Assembly (NCBI GenBank): GCA_965247125.1
Contig: CBDFGO010000003.1
Span: 124,001 to 188,000 of the forward strand
Origin: CALBJU01 sp965247125
GTDB taxonomy: Bacteria; Bacteroidota; Rhodothermia; Rhodothermales; UBA10348
Length of the DNA: 64,000 bases
Direction: 5' to 3'
The notes under the pieces are model-generated. The model was not told the origin of the DNA, ran no database searches, and saw only the letters and a program-made list of their open reading frames with translations. Numbering within the stretch: the first letter of the stretch is position 1; each line of letters opens with the position of its first letter. Shown here piece after piece: positions 44,876 through 54,198 of this stretch. Both the position numbers and the translations under genes were made by a program.

Positions 44876-46071
44876 TGATCAAAAGAGCATCAATATTTGT
44901 TCTCCTGGCGCAGCTCTCCCTGCTTGCGCTACCGCGAGATGTCGTGGCTTCAGGCGATGATCAGGAGAAGTTTGATGCCCTTCATCACAGCGCGAACGCA
45001 TATTATCTCGACATTGCACCCCTCGATCCGATCGAGTTGCCGCGTATTTTCATCGTTCGATATGAGGACGGCAGCTACGGATTAAATCTATTCAGGTCAA
45101 CGAGCTCAGCCATCCTGAATGGTCATTACGTCTCTGAAATCGATGCGGGCCATGGTGCGGAAGAGGAAGGCGATGATCACGAAGTGGAGGGTGACTCTCA
45201 CGCCGAAACGCCTGGTGAACTTATAGGTGAAATAACAACGGCCCAGCTCGAAGGCCATCTCGTTCCACCCGCCGGATCCCACGTCGTCCTGGATCTTTCT
45301 ATTTCCAGGCATCTTTTTTTCGCCTGGATGGCGATGGGGATCGTGCTGCTGATCATGACGCGACTCGCGGGCATGTACAAGAAAGGAATCGGCCGCGAGA
45401 CGGCTCCGAGAGGTCTCTTCCAGAATATGTTCGAAGGGATGGTTGTTTTCATCCGCGACGACATCGTCAAACCAAACCTGGGTGACAAGACCGATAAATA
45501 CCTGCCGTACCTGCTCACCGCATTTTTCTTCATTCTTACGGCCAACCTTCTCGGCCTCGTGCCATTCGGTGCTACTGCCACGTCCAATCTGATGGTTACG
45601 GTCGTACTGGCCACGTTCACCTTCATATTCACCCAGTTGGGTGGTACCAAAACCTACTGGACGCACATATTCTGGCCTCCTGGAATTCCAACGTTTGTCA
45701 AGCCCATCCTCATGCCCGTCGAGGTTTTGGGAATTCTGACGAAGCCCATCGCCCTGGCCATCCGGCTCTTTGCCAATATGACTGCCGGGCACCTGGTTAT
45801 ACTGAGTCTCATAGGCCTCATCTTTTCCTTTACCAACATTTTTGGTTCGGGAGCAGGCTACGGTGTGGCTCCAGTGAGCGTCGCTTTTGCTCTATTCATC
45901 TATTTCCTGGAACTCCTGGTATCCTTCATACAGGCCTACGTTTTTACGATGCTCTCGGCACTGTTTATTGGAATGGCTATCGAAGAGCATCACGCACACG
46001 ATGATGCACATCAGGAGCAACAAATTGAAGCCTCGGCTTCGCCGGAGGCCGAACCGGTCTTCGCAAATTGA
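44875..46071 (+). CDS. atpB: F0F1 ATP synthase subunit a
   Basis: 398 residues, longer than the usual ~250-300. The N-terminus has a signal-peptide-like segment (SIFVLLAQLSLLALPRDVVA) and a ~100-residue domain rich in His and acidic residues (HGAEEEGDDHEVEGDSHAET). The membrane domain has the essential Arg in the helix LAIRLFANMTAGH and the conserved FFILTANLLGLVPFG. With the c-ring it forms the proton or sodium half-channels. A long N-terminal extension is also seen in Bacteroidota subunit a. It overlaps atpI by 1 base. Confidence 0.95.
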   Translation: MIKRASIFVLLAQLSLLALPRDVVASGDDQEKFDALHHSANAYYLDIAPLDPIELPRIFIVRYEDGSYGLNLFRSTSSAILNGHYVSEIDAGHGAEEEGDDHEVEGDSHAETPGELIGEITTAQLEGHLVPPAGSHVVLDLSISRHLFFAWMAMGIVLLIMTRLAGMYKKGIGRETAPRGLFQNMFEGMVVFIRDDIVKPNLGDKTDKYLPYLLTAFFFILTANLLGLVPFGATATSNLMVTVVLATFTFIFTQLGGTKTYWTHIFWPPGIPTFVKPILMPVEVLGILTKPIALAIRLFANMTAGHLVILSLIGLIFSFTNIFGSGAGYGVAPVSVAFALFIYFLELLVSFIQAYVFTMLSALFIGMAIEEHHAHDDAHQEQQIEASASPEAEPVFAN

Positions 46072-46116
46072 TTTTTTAACTCACTCCCTAACAACAAAAC
46101 AACAGTAGGAACTCAA

Positions 46117-46344
46117 ATGGATCCATCAGCTCTCGCATTTCTCGGTGCAGGTCTCGGTGCAGGTCTCGTTGCTCTTGGAGCCGGTCTCGGAATCGGTAAG
46201 TTGGCTGGCCCGGCAATGGAAGCCACAGCCCGTCAGCCAGAAGCAACTGGTGATATCCGTACGTCGATGATTATTGCAGCTGCCCTTATTGAAGGTGTTG
46301 CTCTCTTCGGCCTGGTTATCTGCATCATTCTGGCAACCAAGTAA
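46117..46344 (+). CDS. atpE: F0F1 ATP synthase subunit c
   Basis: 75 residues, a two-helix hairpin (FLGAGLGAGLVALGAGLGIG and MIIAAALIEGVALFGLVICI) with the ion-binding Glu in ALIEGVALF and the loop ARQPE. AGGA lies 6 bases before ATG. The Ala/Gly-rich first helix lacks an obvious Na+-type Gln/Glu pair, so proton coupling is more likely (inference). Confidence 0.95.
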   Translation: MDPSALAFLGAGLGAGLVALGAGLGIGKLAGPAMEATARQPEATGDIRTSMIIAAALIEGVALFGLVICIILATK

Positions 46345-46350
46345 GCACAG

Positions 46351-46399
46351 GCGGCATTGCCGCTCTTTCTCGTCAGGACATTTCGGATTCAGAAATGTC
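46351..46399 (+). promoter_or_regulatory. Two hairpins between atpE and atpF
   Basis: GCGGC-ATT-GCCGC (46351-46363) and GACATTTC-GGATTCA-GAAATGTC (46377-46399) in the 117-base gap. Intercistronic hairpins after atpE are often used to stabilise or partially terminate the message, so that subunit c is made in excess. No T run follows either stem. Confidence 0.45.
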
Positions 46400-46461
46400 T
46401 TGAACAGGCCTGGTATGCGCAGACCATTCTGTAGCTCGGGTCAAAGCCGGTACACGATACG

Positions 46462-47013
46462 ATGATGGTTTTAGCACAGATTGTATTAGCTCAAATTTTA
46501 ATAGCGCAGATTGTATTAGCGCAGAGTCTTCTCGAGCCAGATCTCGGATTGATCGTCTGGATTGGAATTACCTTCCTCGCGTTTCTTTTTCTCCTGAAAA
46601 AGTTCGCGTGGGGACCGATTACTAAGGCTCTCACGACTCGCGAACAGAACATCAGCGAGTCTCTGGAGCAAGCAGAAAAAGCGCTCACCGAAGCTCGCCA
46701 GCTTCAGGCCGACAATACCAAGGCTCGCAGAGAAGCGGAAGCGCAGGCACAGGGTGTTCTCCGAGAGGCCCGAGACGAGGCTGAGCGCCTTCGCACGGTA
46801 GAAGTGGACAAGACGCGATCTCAAATCCAGCAGATGCAGGATGCCGCTCAATCAGAGATCGAGCGGGAAAAGCAGAGTGCGCTCAATAGTCTCCGTGAAG
46901 AAGTCGCCGACCTGGCCATTTCCGCAGCGGAAAAAATTCTACGCGAAAATCTGGACGCGGATCGACAGAAGAAAATCGTTGGCGATTTTCTGAAAGATTT
47001 GCCGAAGAACTAA
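46462..47013 (+). CDS. atpF: F0F1 ATP synthase subunit b with a repeated N-terminus
   Basis: 183 residues. The start is ATG 46462 or the next codon. The N-terminus is four tandem 5-residue units, VLAQI-VLAQI-LIAQI-VLAQS (46468-46527), before the usual transmembrane start (LLEPDLGLIVWIGITFLAFL). A long charged coiled coil follows (EQAEKALTEARQLQADNTKA), the peripheral stalk that holds F1 against rotation. The repeat adds ~20 mostly hydrophobic residues not needed by the family. Confidence 0.93.
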   Translation: MMVLAQIVLAQILIAQIVLAQSLLEPDLGLIVWIGITFLAFLFLLKKFAWGPITKALTTREQNISESLEQAEKALTEARQLQADNTKARREAEAQAQGVLREARDEAERLRTVEVDKTRSQIQQMQDAAQSEIEREKQSALNSLREEVADLAISAAEKILRENLDADRQKKIVGDFLKDLPKN

Positions 47014-47046
47014 CCGCCCGATGATCCACTTCAACGCAAGCTCGAA

Positions 47047-47595
47047 ATGAGTGACATCACGATAGCCCGCAGGTATGCTCAGGCCTTGAATGAGCAGGCA
47101 GCGCAAGCCGACGTAATGGAACGTGTCGACGAAGACATCGCTTTGATAAGCGAGGGTCTGACGGACTCACGTGAGCTGGAAAATTTCTTTGAAAGCCCGA
47201 TCATCTCCCGGGAGAAGAAATCCAGTGTGATCACATCTCTTTTTGGGGAGTCTGTCGATCCGGTAACAATGAAGTTTCTGGACCTGCTGGTCGAGAAGCG
47301 AAGAGAAGTCATTTTCTCAAGCATTGCAACGAGTTACCGTGAACTTCGGGACGAACAATCGGGCATGACGAGTGTGACTGCGCGAGTTGCGCATTCACTC
47401 TCGGACGAAGAAAGGGAAACCCTCCTCGGATCACTTGAGCAGTTGACCGGAAAAAAGGTGCGACTGAGCATGAGTGTTGACGAATCGATCGTCGGCGGCA
47501 TGGTGGTTCGTGTGGGAGATACGGTTTACGACGGAAGCGTGGTCAATCAATTGGCTACGCTTCGCGAGCGGCTTGAATCAGGGTCGCATGTTTAA
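47047..47595 (+). CDS. atpH: F0F1 ATP synthase subunit delta
   Basis: 182 residues. N-terminal six-helix domain (TIARRYAQALNEQAAQADVM ... FLDLLVEKRREVIF) that binds the alpha subunits and a C-terminal part with the family's end pattern (SVDESIVGGMVVRVGDTVYD). It connects F1 to the b stalk. Position between atpF and atpA is canonical. Confidence 0.94.
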   Translation: MSDITIARRYAQALNEQAAQADVMERVDEDIALISEGLTDSRELENFFESPIISREKKSSVITSLFGESVDPVTMKFLDLLVEKRREVIFSSIATSYRELRDEQSGMTSVTARVAHSLSDEERETLLGSLEQLTGKKVRLSMSVDESIVGGMVVRVGDTVYDGSVVNQLATLRERLESGSHV

Positions 47596-47655
47596 TTCAG
47601 AACTGAACGAACGATGGACTTCGTGTCCATCCAATTAGACTAGACAAAATAAACG

Positions 47656-49251
47656 ATGGCAACGGCAATCAGACCGGATGAAGTCACCGCTGTCTTGAAG
47701 CGCGAATTAGGCGGCTTCGAGGCAAAGACTGACATATACGAAGTTGGAACCGTCCTCCAGGTGGGTGATGGAATCGCCCGCATTTACGGCCTCTCGAAAG
47801 TACAGGCCGGTGAGCTGATCGAATTTCCTTCGAGCGGCGTCACGGGAATGGTTCTCAACCTCGAAGAGGACAACGTAGGCGCTGTGCTCTTCGGAGAGGT
47901 GGACCAGGTCCGCGAAGGGGATGAGGTTCGGCGTACCAGTCGCATCGCATCGATCAATGTCAGCGAGGACATGCTCGGTCGCGTAATCGATCCCCTCGGA
48001 AATCCGATTGACGGCAAGGGACCATTCACCGGCAAACAGTATGAGATGCCTCTGGAGAGAAAAGCTCCTTCGGTCATCTTCCGAGAGCCAGTGACCGAGC
48101 CCCTTCAAACGGGTATCAAGGCAATCGATTCGATGATTCCGATAGGCCGGGGCCAGCGTGAGCTCGTAATTGGAGATCGGCAGACAGGAAAGACGGCAGT
48201 ACTGATCGATACGATTATCAATCAGAAGTCTACCCATCAGACCGACAAGCCCGTCTATTGTATTTACGTAGCCATTGGCCAAAAGAACTCGACCGTAGCG
48301 CAGGTAATGCGTACGCTCGAGGAAAACGGTGCCCTCGAGTACACCGTTATCGTCAACGCCGGTGCTTCAACTCCTGCGCCGCTCCAGTATATCGCTCCCT
48401 TTGCAGGGGCCTGCATCGGAGAGCTATTTCGGGATACGGGCCGACACGCACTCATTATTTACGACGATCTGTCCAAACAGGCCGTTTCGTATCGACAGGT
48501 ATCTCTGCTGCTTCGTCGCCCTCCCGGACGTGAAGCCTATCCTGGAGACGTATTCTACCTTCACTCGCGGCTCCTGGAGCGCGCGGCCAAGATCACCGCT
48601 TCAGACGCAGTGGCAGAGAACATGAACGATCTGCCGGACTGTCTGAAGGATGAAGTGAAAGGAGGCGGCTCTCTAACCGCGCTACCGGTAATCGAAACCC
48701 AGGCTGGTGACGTGTCAGCGTACATTCCGACGAACGTGATTTCGATCACTGACGGACAGATCTACCTGGAATCGAATCTGTTCAATGCTGGCGTACGCCC
48801 CGCAATCAACGTGGGTATTTCTGTATCACGTGTGGGTGGGAATGCGCAGATCAAGGCGATGAAAAAGGTCGCTGGAACGCTCCGATTGGATCTGGCCCAG
48901 TACCGTGAGCTCGAAGCATTTTCAAAATTTGGATCCGATCTGGACGCCGCTACTCAACGCCATTTGACGCGTGGTGAAAAACTTGTCGAGGTCCTCAAAC
49001 AGGGACAGTATGTACCGGTGCCTGTTGAAGAACAGGTGGCCATCATTTTTGCGGCTGGAAACGGACTCATCGACACATTGCCAGGCGCGCGGGTGAAGGA
49101 ATTTGAGAAGCAGTACATCGATAAGTTGAAGTTGAGTCATTCTGATACTTTGGAGTCAATCGTCTCAACAGGATCAGTTTCGGACGAAGTGGCTGAGACG
49201 CTCACGAAAGTGGCCAACGACATGGTCGAACTCTACACAGCAACCGATTAA
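47656..49251 (+). CDS. atpA: F0F1 ATP synthase subunit alpha
   Basis: 531 residues, normal length. N-terminal beta-barrel (GDGIARIYGLSKVQAGELIE), P-loop GDRQTGKTAVLIDT, the family segment VSLLLRRPPGREAYPGDVFYLHSR and the arginine-finger region (FNAGVRPAINVGISVSRVGG). It is the non-catalytic nucleotide-binding subunit. The catalytic beta and epsilon genes (atpD, atpC) are not in this window. Confidence 0.97.
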   Translation: MATAIRPDEVTAVLKRELGGFEAKTDIYEVGTVLQVGDGIARIYGLSKVQAGELIEFPSSGVTGMVLNLEEDNVGAVLFGEVDQVREGDEVRRTSRIASINVSEDMLGRVIDPLGNPIDGKGPFTGKQYEMPLERKAPSVIFREPVTEPLQTGIKAIDSMIPIGRGQRELVIGDRQTGKTAVLIDTIINQKSTHQTDKPVYCIYVAIGQKNSTVAQVMRTLEENGALEYTVIVNAGASTPAPLQYIAPFAGACIGELFRDTGRHALIIYDDLSKQAVSYRQVSLLLRRPPGREAYPGDVFYLHSRLLERAAKITASDAVAENMNDLPDCLKDEVKGGGSLTALPVIETQAGDVSAYIPTNVISITDGQIYLESNLFNAGVRPAINVGISVSRVGGNAQIKAMKKVAGTLRLDLAQYRELEAFSKFGSDLDAATQRHLTRGEKLVEVLKQGQYVPVPVEEQVAIIFAAGNGLIDTLPGARVKEFEKQYIDKLKLSHSDTLESIVSTGSVSDEVAETLTKVANDMVELYTATD

Positions 49252-49272
49252 CGCCTCCTTCCGCTTACAGTC

Positions 49273-50187
49273 ATGGCAAGTCTAAGAGACATACGCACCC
49301 GAATCGGGTCGGTCAGCAGTACCCAGCAGGTCACGCGAGCTATGAAAATGGTGGCGGCTGCGAAGCTGCGTCGCGCACAGGAGGGTATTTTTCAGGCGCG
49401 TCCGTATGCAAACAAGCTGTCGGAAATAATCACGAGGTTACAGGCGCAGCTCGATCCAACGGATCACCCGCTTTTCGTACATCGTGAATCGGTCGAAAAC
49501 ATCCTACTGGTCATCGTAACGGCGGACCGAGGCCTCGCCGGTGGATTTAATGCCAACCTGATCAAGCTCGCCGAGCAGACAATCAAGGAGAGATACGAAA
49601 AACATCGCGCGGAAGGTCGACTGTTTCTCGCATGTGTCGGCAAGAAAGGCCACGAACACTTCTCCAGGCGAAATTACAAGCTGGTAGGAGATTTTCGAGG
49701 TGCCTTCGACAAGCTGTCTTTCCTGACAGCAGACAAGATCGCCTCTGTCGCTGAAGATGGTTTCATGGAAGGCAAGTGGGATGAGGTCTTCGTGCTCTAC
49801 AACGAGTTCAAGAACACCATCTCACAGAACAGAATTGTGGAACCGTTCATCCCCATTCCGGCGGAGCGGTTTCTGACGCCGGTCATGGAGTCGGACGGTG
49901 AGACAGCCGGTGATGATGGCACGAATGACCCCATCTATGAGCCGGGAGTCCATCAGGTTCTTGACAGCCTGATACCTAGATTCTTGAACTATCAGATCTG
50001 GCGGGCACTACTCGAGTCAAATGCTGCCGAACAGGGTGCACGCATGGTCGCCATGGACAGTGCAACTACAAATGCCGAAGAACTGCTTGGAGACTTGAAG
50101 CTGAAGTACAACAGAGCGCGTCAGGACGCGATAACCCGCGAGCTCATCGAGATCACCTCGGGCGCAGACGCCCTGGCCGCCGGCTGA
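49273..50187 (+). CDS. atpG: F0F1 ATP synthase subunit gamma
   Basis: 304 residues. Long N- and C-terminal helices of the rotor (TQQVTRAMKMVAAAKLRRAQ; EQGARMVAMDSATTNAEELL) and the Rossmann-like middle (ILLVIVTADRGLAGGFNANL). It ends the operon and is followed by a terminator. Confidence 0.96.
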   Translation: MASLRDIRTRIGSVSSTQQVTRAMKMVAAAKLRRAQEGIFQARPYANKLSEIITRLQAQLDPTDHPLFVHRESVENILLVIVTADRGLAGGFNANLIKLAEQTIKERYEKHRAEGRLFLACVGKKGHEHFSRRNYKLVGDFRGAFDKLSFLTADKIASVAEDGFMEGKWDEVFVLYNEFKNTISQNRIVEPFIPIPAERFLTPVMESDGETAGDDGTNDPIYEPGVHQVLDSLIPRFLNYQIWRALLESNAAEQGARMVAMDSATTNAEELLGDLKLKYNRARQDAITRELIEITSGADALAAG

Positions 50188-50211
50188 TTAAGCGCGGCTG
50201 AGTTATTGAGC

Positions 50212-50240
50212 TCCGCAGCTTCTCTGCGGACCTATTTTTA
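50212..50240 (+). terminator. Terminator of the ATP synthase operon
   Basis: TCCGCAG / CTGCGGA stem with a 5-base loop, followed by CCTATTTTT, 24 bases after the atpG stop. Confidence 0.85.
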
Positions 50241-50273
50241 TGGAAGATCGACTTCTTCAGCGTCGAGCTGCTT

Positions 50274-51095
50274 TTAACCGCTTTCCACTATCAGCTCGAT
50301 GAAGAGAGGTCGATGATCGGACATTACGGGTTCGTCGATCAGTTGCTGACTCAAGATTTCGAATTGACCGGCAGGCTTCAGGAGGAAAAAATCGATTTCG
50401 CGCTCTGGTCCGTAGGAAGGAAACGTAAGATGATCGGTCCCTTTCTCAACAATGTCCCATGAGAGACCCAGGTGCTCCATCACTTCCGATCCCGGTGTCG
50501 AGTTGAAATCCCCCGCAAGGATGGTGGGCAGATTCGGTTCATGGGCCAGATATTCCTCAAGCCTGTTTGCTTGAGAAAGTCGCTCTTCTTTGGTTCTGTA
50601 AAAGTGTATTCCGATAAACCTGAGCATCTCCCCTGAGCCCTGCAGCTGAACCACAATGGAGAGTGCGGTCCGCGGTTCTGGTCCCTCCGGAAGGATGTAG
50701 TTTCTGGTCTCAGTTATCGGAAGCTTCGACAGGACAGCCATTCCATACGCGCCGCCCTGATACTCCATGAACCGACCGAATCGAGCCTCCATCTCCGTCA
50801 TCCGAGCTAACTCCCGAGCCTGATTTACCATTCCCGTTCGATTTGTGACGCTGTCGACTTCCTGGATGGCAACCAGGTCAGGATTGTATTCGCGAATGAG
50901 CGCGGCGATGCGATCAAGATCCACGATCTCATCCATGCCCTCTGCGTGATGAATGTTATAGGCGAGAATCCTGAGCGTGTCATCCCCTGCCATTTCACGC
51001 TCCTGAAGATGGTCAGGTGTCGAGCAACCCACGCTCAGAATGAGAATCAATCCCAGTGTCTTTTCGAAGGCGTGTTTAACGGACGATGAACTCAT
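50274..51095 (-). CDS. Endonuclease/exonuclease/phosphatase-family lipoprotein
   Basis: 273 residues from ATG 51095 (GGGGG 9 bases upstream); a TTG at 51110 is less likely. Lipobox SVGC (LGLILILSVGCSTPDH). EEP fold: RILAYNIHHAEG, LVAIQEVDSVTNRTG (metal-binding Glu), FIGIHFYRTKEERLSQANRL, ILAGDFNSTPGSE (DFN motif), REIDFFLLKP and MSDHRPLFIEL (catalytic SDH). The class includes nucleases and phospho- or sphingolipid phosphodiesterases; substrate undetermined. It is probably exposed in the periplasm or at the outer membrane. Confidence 0.9.
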   Translation of the reverse strand: MSSSSVKHAFEKTLGLILILSVGCSTPDHLQEREMAGDDTLRILAYNIHHAEGMDEIVDLDRIAALIREYNPDLVAIQEVDSVTNRTGMVNQARELARMTEMEARFGRFMEYQGGAYGMAVLSKLPITETRNYILPEGPEPRTALSIVVQLQGSGEMLRFIGIHFYRTKEERLSQANRLEEYLAHEPNLPTILAGDFNSTPGSEVMEHLGLSWDIVEKGTDHLTFPSYGPEREIDFFLLKPAGQFEILSQQLIDEPVMSDHRPLFIELIVESG

Positions 51096-51141
51096 GTGAA
51101 AGTCCCCCAAGCAACTGAGTGGTGCGAAAAGCCACAGAACC

Positions 51142-51684
51142 CTACAGCCACCGACGTACGCGGCTCTTATAGATGGTGTAGTCCTCTCCGAAGAGTTTTT
51201 CGAGAGCAGCTTCTTCTGGCTTGATCTGAAATCGTGTCATGTACAGCACAAAAGAGGCCACAAAAGCAATCGAGAATACATTTGTTAAATACAATCCCCA
51301 CGCGATCATCACGATCACCATACCCAGATACATCGGATTCCGGGTAATCTTGTACATACCGGAGTTCACCAGTGAGGATGCATTTTCCGGCACTCTCGGA
51401 TCGACGGTTGTGTCAGATCTCCGAAATGAGATCGATCCTGACACCGCCACGACTAAGCCAGCTGCAAACAGAATCGCTACGAATCCGTCTCCGAAAGCCA
51501 TCTCCGAGGAAGGAGTGTATTTTGATATCAGCCACATTCCAATGCTCGTAGCGAGCAAGACGACGATGCGAGGAATTTTCAGATTCAGAGGATTCAAAGT
51601 CTTGTCCGGAGGTGGGTATTTCGTTGAGCGCTTCTGTTGCAGCGCTCGATGGCAATCGTCTATTTTGAGTGCTGCCACACACAT
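51142..51684 (-). CDS. Isoprenylcysteine/phospholipid methyltransferase-like membrane protein
   Basis: Up to 180 residues; the ATG at 51684 is only 13 bases from the divergent gene, so a shorter start (for example the TTG before NPLNLKIPRIVV) is possible. Several membrane segments (IVVLLATSIGMWLISKY; GFVAILFAAGLVVAVSG). The ICMT/PEMT signature KITRNPMYLGMVIVMIAWGL and FQIKPEEAALEKLFGEDYTI ... SRVRRWL is clear. It would methylate a lipid or small molecule with S-adenosylmethionine at the membrane. Confidence 0.85.
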   Translation of the reverse strand: MCVAALKIDDCHRALQQKRSTKYPPPDKTLNPLNLKIPRIVVLLATSIGMWLISKYTPSSEMAFGDGFVAILFAAGLVVAVSGSISFRRSDTTVDPRVPENASSLVNSGMYKITRNPMYLGMVIVMIAWGLYLTNVFSIAFVASFVLYMTRFQIKPEEAALEKLFGEDYTIYKSRVRRWL

Positions 51685-51697
51685 CTAAAAAGCGATC

Positions 51698-53200
51698 ATG
51701 GAAATAGAAAATAGTGGAAATGCGGGCCAACGATTTACATCCCAGTGGGGATTCTTCCTCAGCGTTCTCGGAATTGCCGTCGGAACAGGTAATATCTGGA
51801 GATTTCCACGCATCGTGGCGCAAAATGGAGGAGACGATGGCGGCGGAGCATTTTTGGTCGCGTGGTTGGTATTCCTCTTCGCCTGGAGCATTCCCCTCAT
51901 CATGGTCGAGTACGTGTGGGGTCGCAAACACCGATCGGGTGTTGTCGCGACGTTTATCAAGGAGGGTGGCAAGAAGTTCGCCTGGATGGGAGCGTTTGTC
52001 GCTTTTGTAGCCACCGCGATCACATTCTTCTATTCCGTGGTCGTCGGATGGTGTATCTATTATCTGATTCAGACAATCGTTTCGCCTCTTCCCCAGACGA
52101 CCGAAGCGGCGATGGCTACGTGGAACGACTATCAAAGCGGTGGCTGGCCGCTGCTGTTTCATGCTATGGCCATGGGCCTCGGCGCCCTGGCGATATGGAA
52201 GGGAGTGACCTCAATCGAGCGCGTCAATAAAGTGCTGGTGCCGACGCTGCTCATCATCGTGTTGATTTGCGTTGTTCGCGCGCTCACACTGCCAGGTGCT
52301 TGGGATGGTGTAGCCTACCTGTTTACGCCGGAGTGGAGCCAACTCGCCCATCCAAAGATCTGGATAGAGGCCCTAACTCAAAATGCCTGGGATACGGGAG
52401 CTGGTTGGGGTCTCTTCCTAACCTACGCGGCCTACATGAGCGTCAAACAAGGCGTTGTGAAGAGCGCCGTTGCAACGGCCATCGGGAATAACATCGTTTC
52501 TCTGATGGCTGCATTGATGGTTTTCGGAACCGTGTTTGCAATCCTTCAGACTGAAATGGGCATGAGCCAAGTGGAAGTTCTTGAGGTCATGAAAACCAGT
52601 GGACCAGCGTCTACAGGTCTGACATTCATCTGGACGCCGCAACTGTTTCAGAGGATGTTTCTCGGGAATCCGCTCGCAGTCCTCTTCTTTCTGGGCTTGA
52701 CGTTTGCAGGATTTTCCTCGCTCATCGCACAGCTCGAGCTTCCAACCCGCGTATTCATCGATGCAGGATTCAATCGTCCCAAGGCAATTGGAATGGTTGT
52801 CGGTGTGAGTTATTTGCTCGGAATCCCATCTGCCCTCAGCCTGGATATTCTCAGCAATCAGGACTTTGTCTGGGGAGTCGCTCTGATGATCTCCGGAGCT
52901 TTCGTCGCATTCATCGTCATCAAGAACGGTGTATCGAAAATGAGGGATGAAAATCTGGTCGGCAATTCGTACGACTGGTCGGTCGGAAAGTGGTGGGTCT
53001 ATGTGGTCAAGTACTTCATCCCAACTGCCGCCGTCGTCCTCCTAATTTGGTGGCTGTCACAGTCGGTCACAGACACGTGGTATGATCCGTTCGAAACGGG
53101 CAGCCTGATGACGGTGCTGGCGCAGTGGACCATAATCCTGGGCTCCTTTTATTTCGGAAACAAGTGGCTTGCGAAACGCATGTCGCGGGGGGATACGTGA
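51698..53200 (+). CDS. Sodium-dependent neurotransmitter-symporter-family transporter
   Basis: 500 residues, about twelve transmembrane segments. NSS signature at the start (WGFFLSVLGIAVGTGNIWRF, with the unwound helix 1 G-x-G-N-x-W-R-F binding Na+ and the substrate carboxylate). The LeuT-fold second repeat includes AFSSLIAQ-type residues (LGLTFAGFSSLIAQLELPTR). The substrate is probably an amino acid. It is the first gene of a run continuing with the DUF4350 lipoprotein, whose GTG overlaps its stop. Confidence 0.92.
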   Translation: MEIENSGNAGQRFTSQWGFFLSVLGIAVGTGNIWRFPRIVAQNGGDDGGGAFLVAWLVFLFAWSIPLIMVEYVWGRKHRSGVVATFIKEGGKKFAWMGAFVAFVATAITFFYSVVVGWCIYYLIQTIVSPLPQTTEAAMATWNDYQSGGWPLLFHAMAMGLGALAIWKGVTSIERVNKVLVPTLLIIVLICVVRALTLPGAWDGVAYLFTPEWSQLAHPKIWIEALTQNAWDTGAGWGLFLTYAAYMSVKQGVVKSAVATAIGNNIVSLMAALMVFGTVFAILQTEMGMSQVEVLEVMKTSGPASTGLTFIWTPQLFQRMFLGNPLAVLFFLGLTFAGFSSLIAQLELPTRVFIDAGFNRPKAIGMVVGVSYLLGIPSALSLDILSNQDFVWGVALMISGAFVAFIVIKNGVSKMRDENLVGNSYDWSVGKWWVYVVKYFIPTAAVVLLIWWLSQSVTDTWYDPFETGSLMTVLAQWTIILGSFYFGNKWLAKRMSRGDT

Positions 53201-54156
53201 GAATATCGGGACTTCTGATCCTGGCTCTGGGCCTGCTGGGCGCATGCGCCGATGTCGATAGCACCGATGGTACAACTCAGTACCCCGATGACTCATTCGT
53301 CGTGCCCGATGGCGGCGAATCCCGTTACGAGCAGACGCAGGGTCCTGTAGTTGGAATTGATGAGGCCCATTTCAACTACCACACCGCCGATGACAAGTAC
53401 CGTTCTTTCGCCAATCTGCTGCGAAACGACGGATATCGGGTGGAACGATTTAAGGAATTGCTCTCAGCGGAATCCCTGGTCGGCGTTGACGTGCTGGTAA
53501 TTTCGAACGCTCTGTCTGAGGAAAAACAGTTTGACTGGAGCCTCCCGACACCTTCAGCATTTTCCGCTGCCGAAGTCGCCGCAATCGAAAACTGGGTTGG
53601 GGAGGGCGGAAAGCTGATGTTGATCGCAGATCACATGCCTTTTCCGGGTGCCGCAGAAAACCTTGCAATGGCCTTCGGTATCGTCTTCTACGATGCCTTT
53701 GCCTACAGCCCGAGCAGCTGGGACAATCATGAGAGTCAGCTCGTTTTTTCAAAGGAAAGCGGCCTTCTCGCTGATCATGTAGTGACATCGAAGGAGGGAG
53801 GCGGAGACGTACCATTCGTGGTCACGTTTACCGGCCAGGGCTTTCGCATGCTTTCCGGTGTGCAGTACTCACCATTGATTTCGTTCGCGGATGACTCGTT
53901 CCTGCTTCTTCCGAAGTACGCAGCCGGATTTGATCAAAACGTTGCACGTATTCCCGGGGCTGGTCTGCTGCAGGGCGCTCTCGTAGAGCACGGTGCTGGA
54001 AGAGTGGCTGTTTTTGGCGAGGCTGCTATGTTTTCTGCCCAGATTCAGGAAAGGGCAGATGGGCCTTATCCTTTTGGCATGAACAATCCCGAAGCCCCTC
54101 ACAATGCCCGTTTTCTACTGAATGTCATGGGCTGGCTCGGTTCAGACTTGGATTAA
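53197..54156 (+). CDS. DUF4350-type lipoprotein (glutamine-amidotransferase-like fold)
   Basis: 319 residues from GTG 53197, which overlaps the transporter stop (GTGA) and has GGGGG just upstream. A longer upstream frame is rejected because the lipoprotein signal starts here (RISGLLILALGLLGAC). The body matches DUF4350: VVGIDEAHFNYHT, GVDVLVISNALSEEK, IENWVGEGGKLMLIADHMPF. The fold is related to class I glutamine amidotransferases, but no catalytic Cys/His pair is evident. Its role beside a Na+ symporter is unknown. Confidence 0.8.
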   Translation: MRISGLLILALGLLGACADVDSTDGTTQYPDDSFVVPDGGESRYEQTQGPVVGIDEAHFNYHTADDKYRSFANLLRNDGYRVERFKELLSAESLVGVDVLVISNALSEEKQFDWSLPTPSAFSAAEVAAIENWVGEGGKLMLIADHMPFPGAAENLAMAFGIVFYDAFAYSPSSWDNHESQLVFSKESGLLADHVVTSKEGGGDVPFVVTFTGQGFRMLSGVQYSPLISFADDSFLLLPKYAAGFDQNVARIPGAGLLQGALVEHGAGRVAVFGEAAMFSAQIQERADGPYPFGMNNPEAPHNARFLLNVMGWLGSDLD

Positions 54157-54198
54157 AGCCTTCAGGTACACTATCTATCCGCACTAGACGATGATTCG

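Noticed and set aside
44527..44882. Long frames on both strands over the atpI repeat (Ala-Ser-Gly, Arg-Ile-Gly, Met-Arg-Pro repeats)
   Set aside because: The 9-bp array is open in all six frames. Only the Ala-Pro-Asp frame continues a conserved membrane protein.
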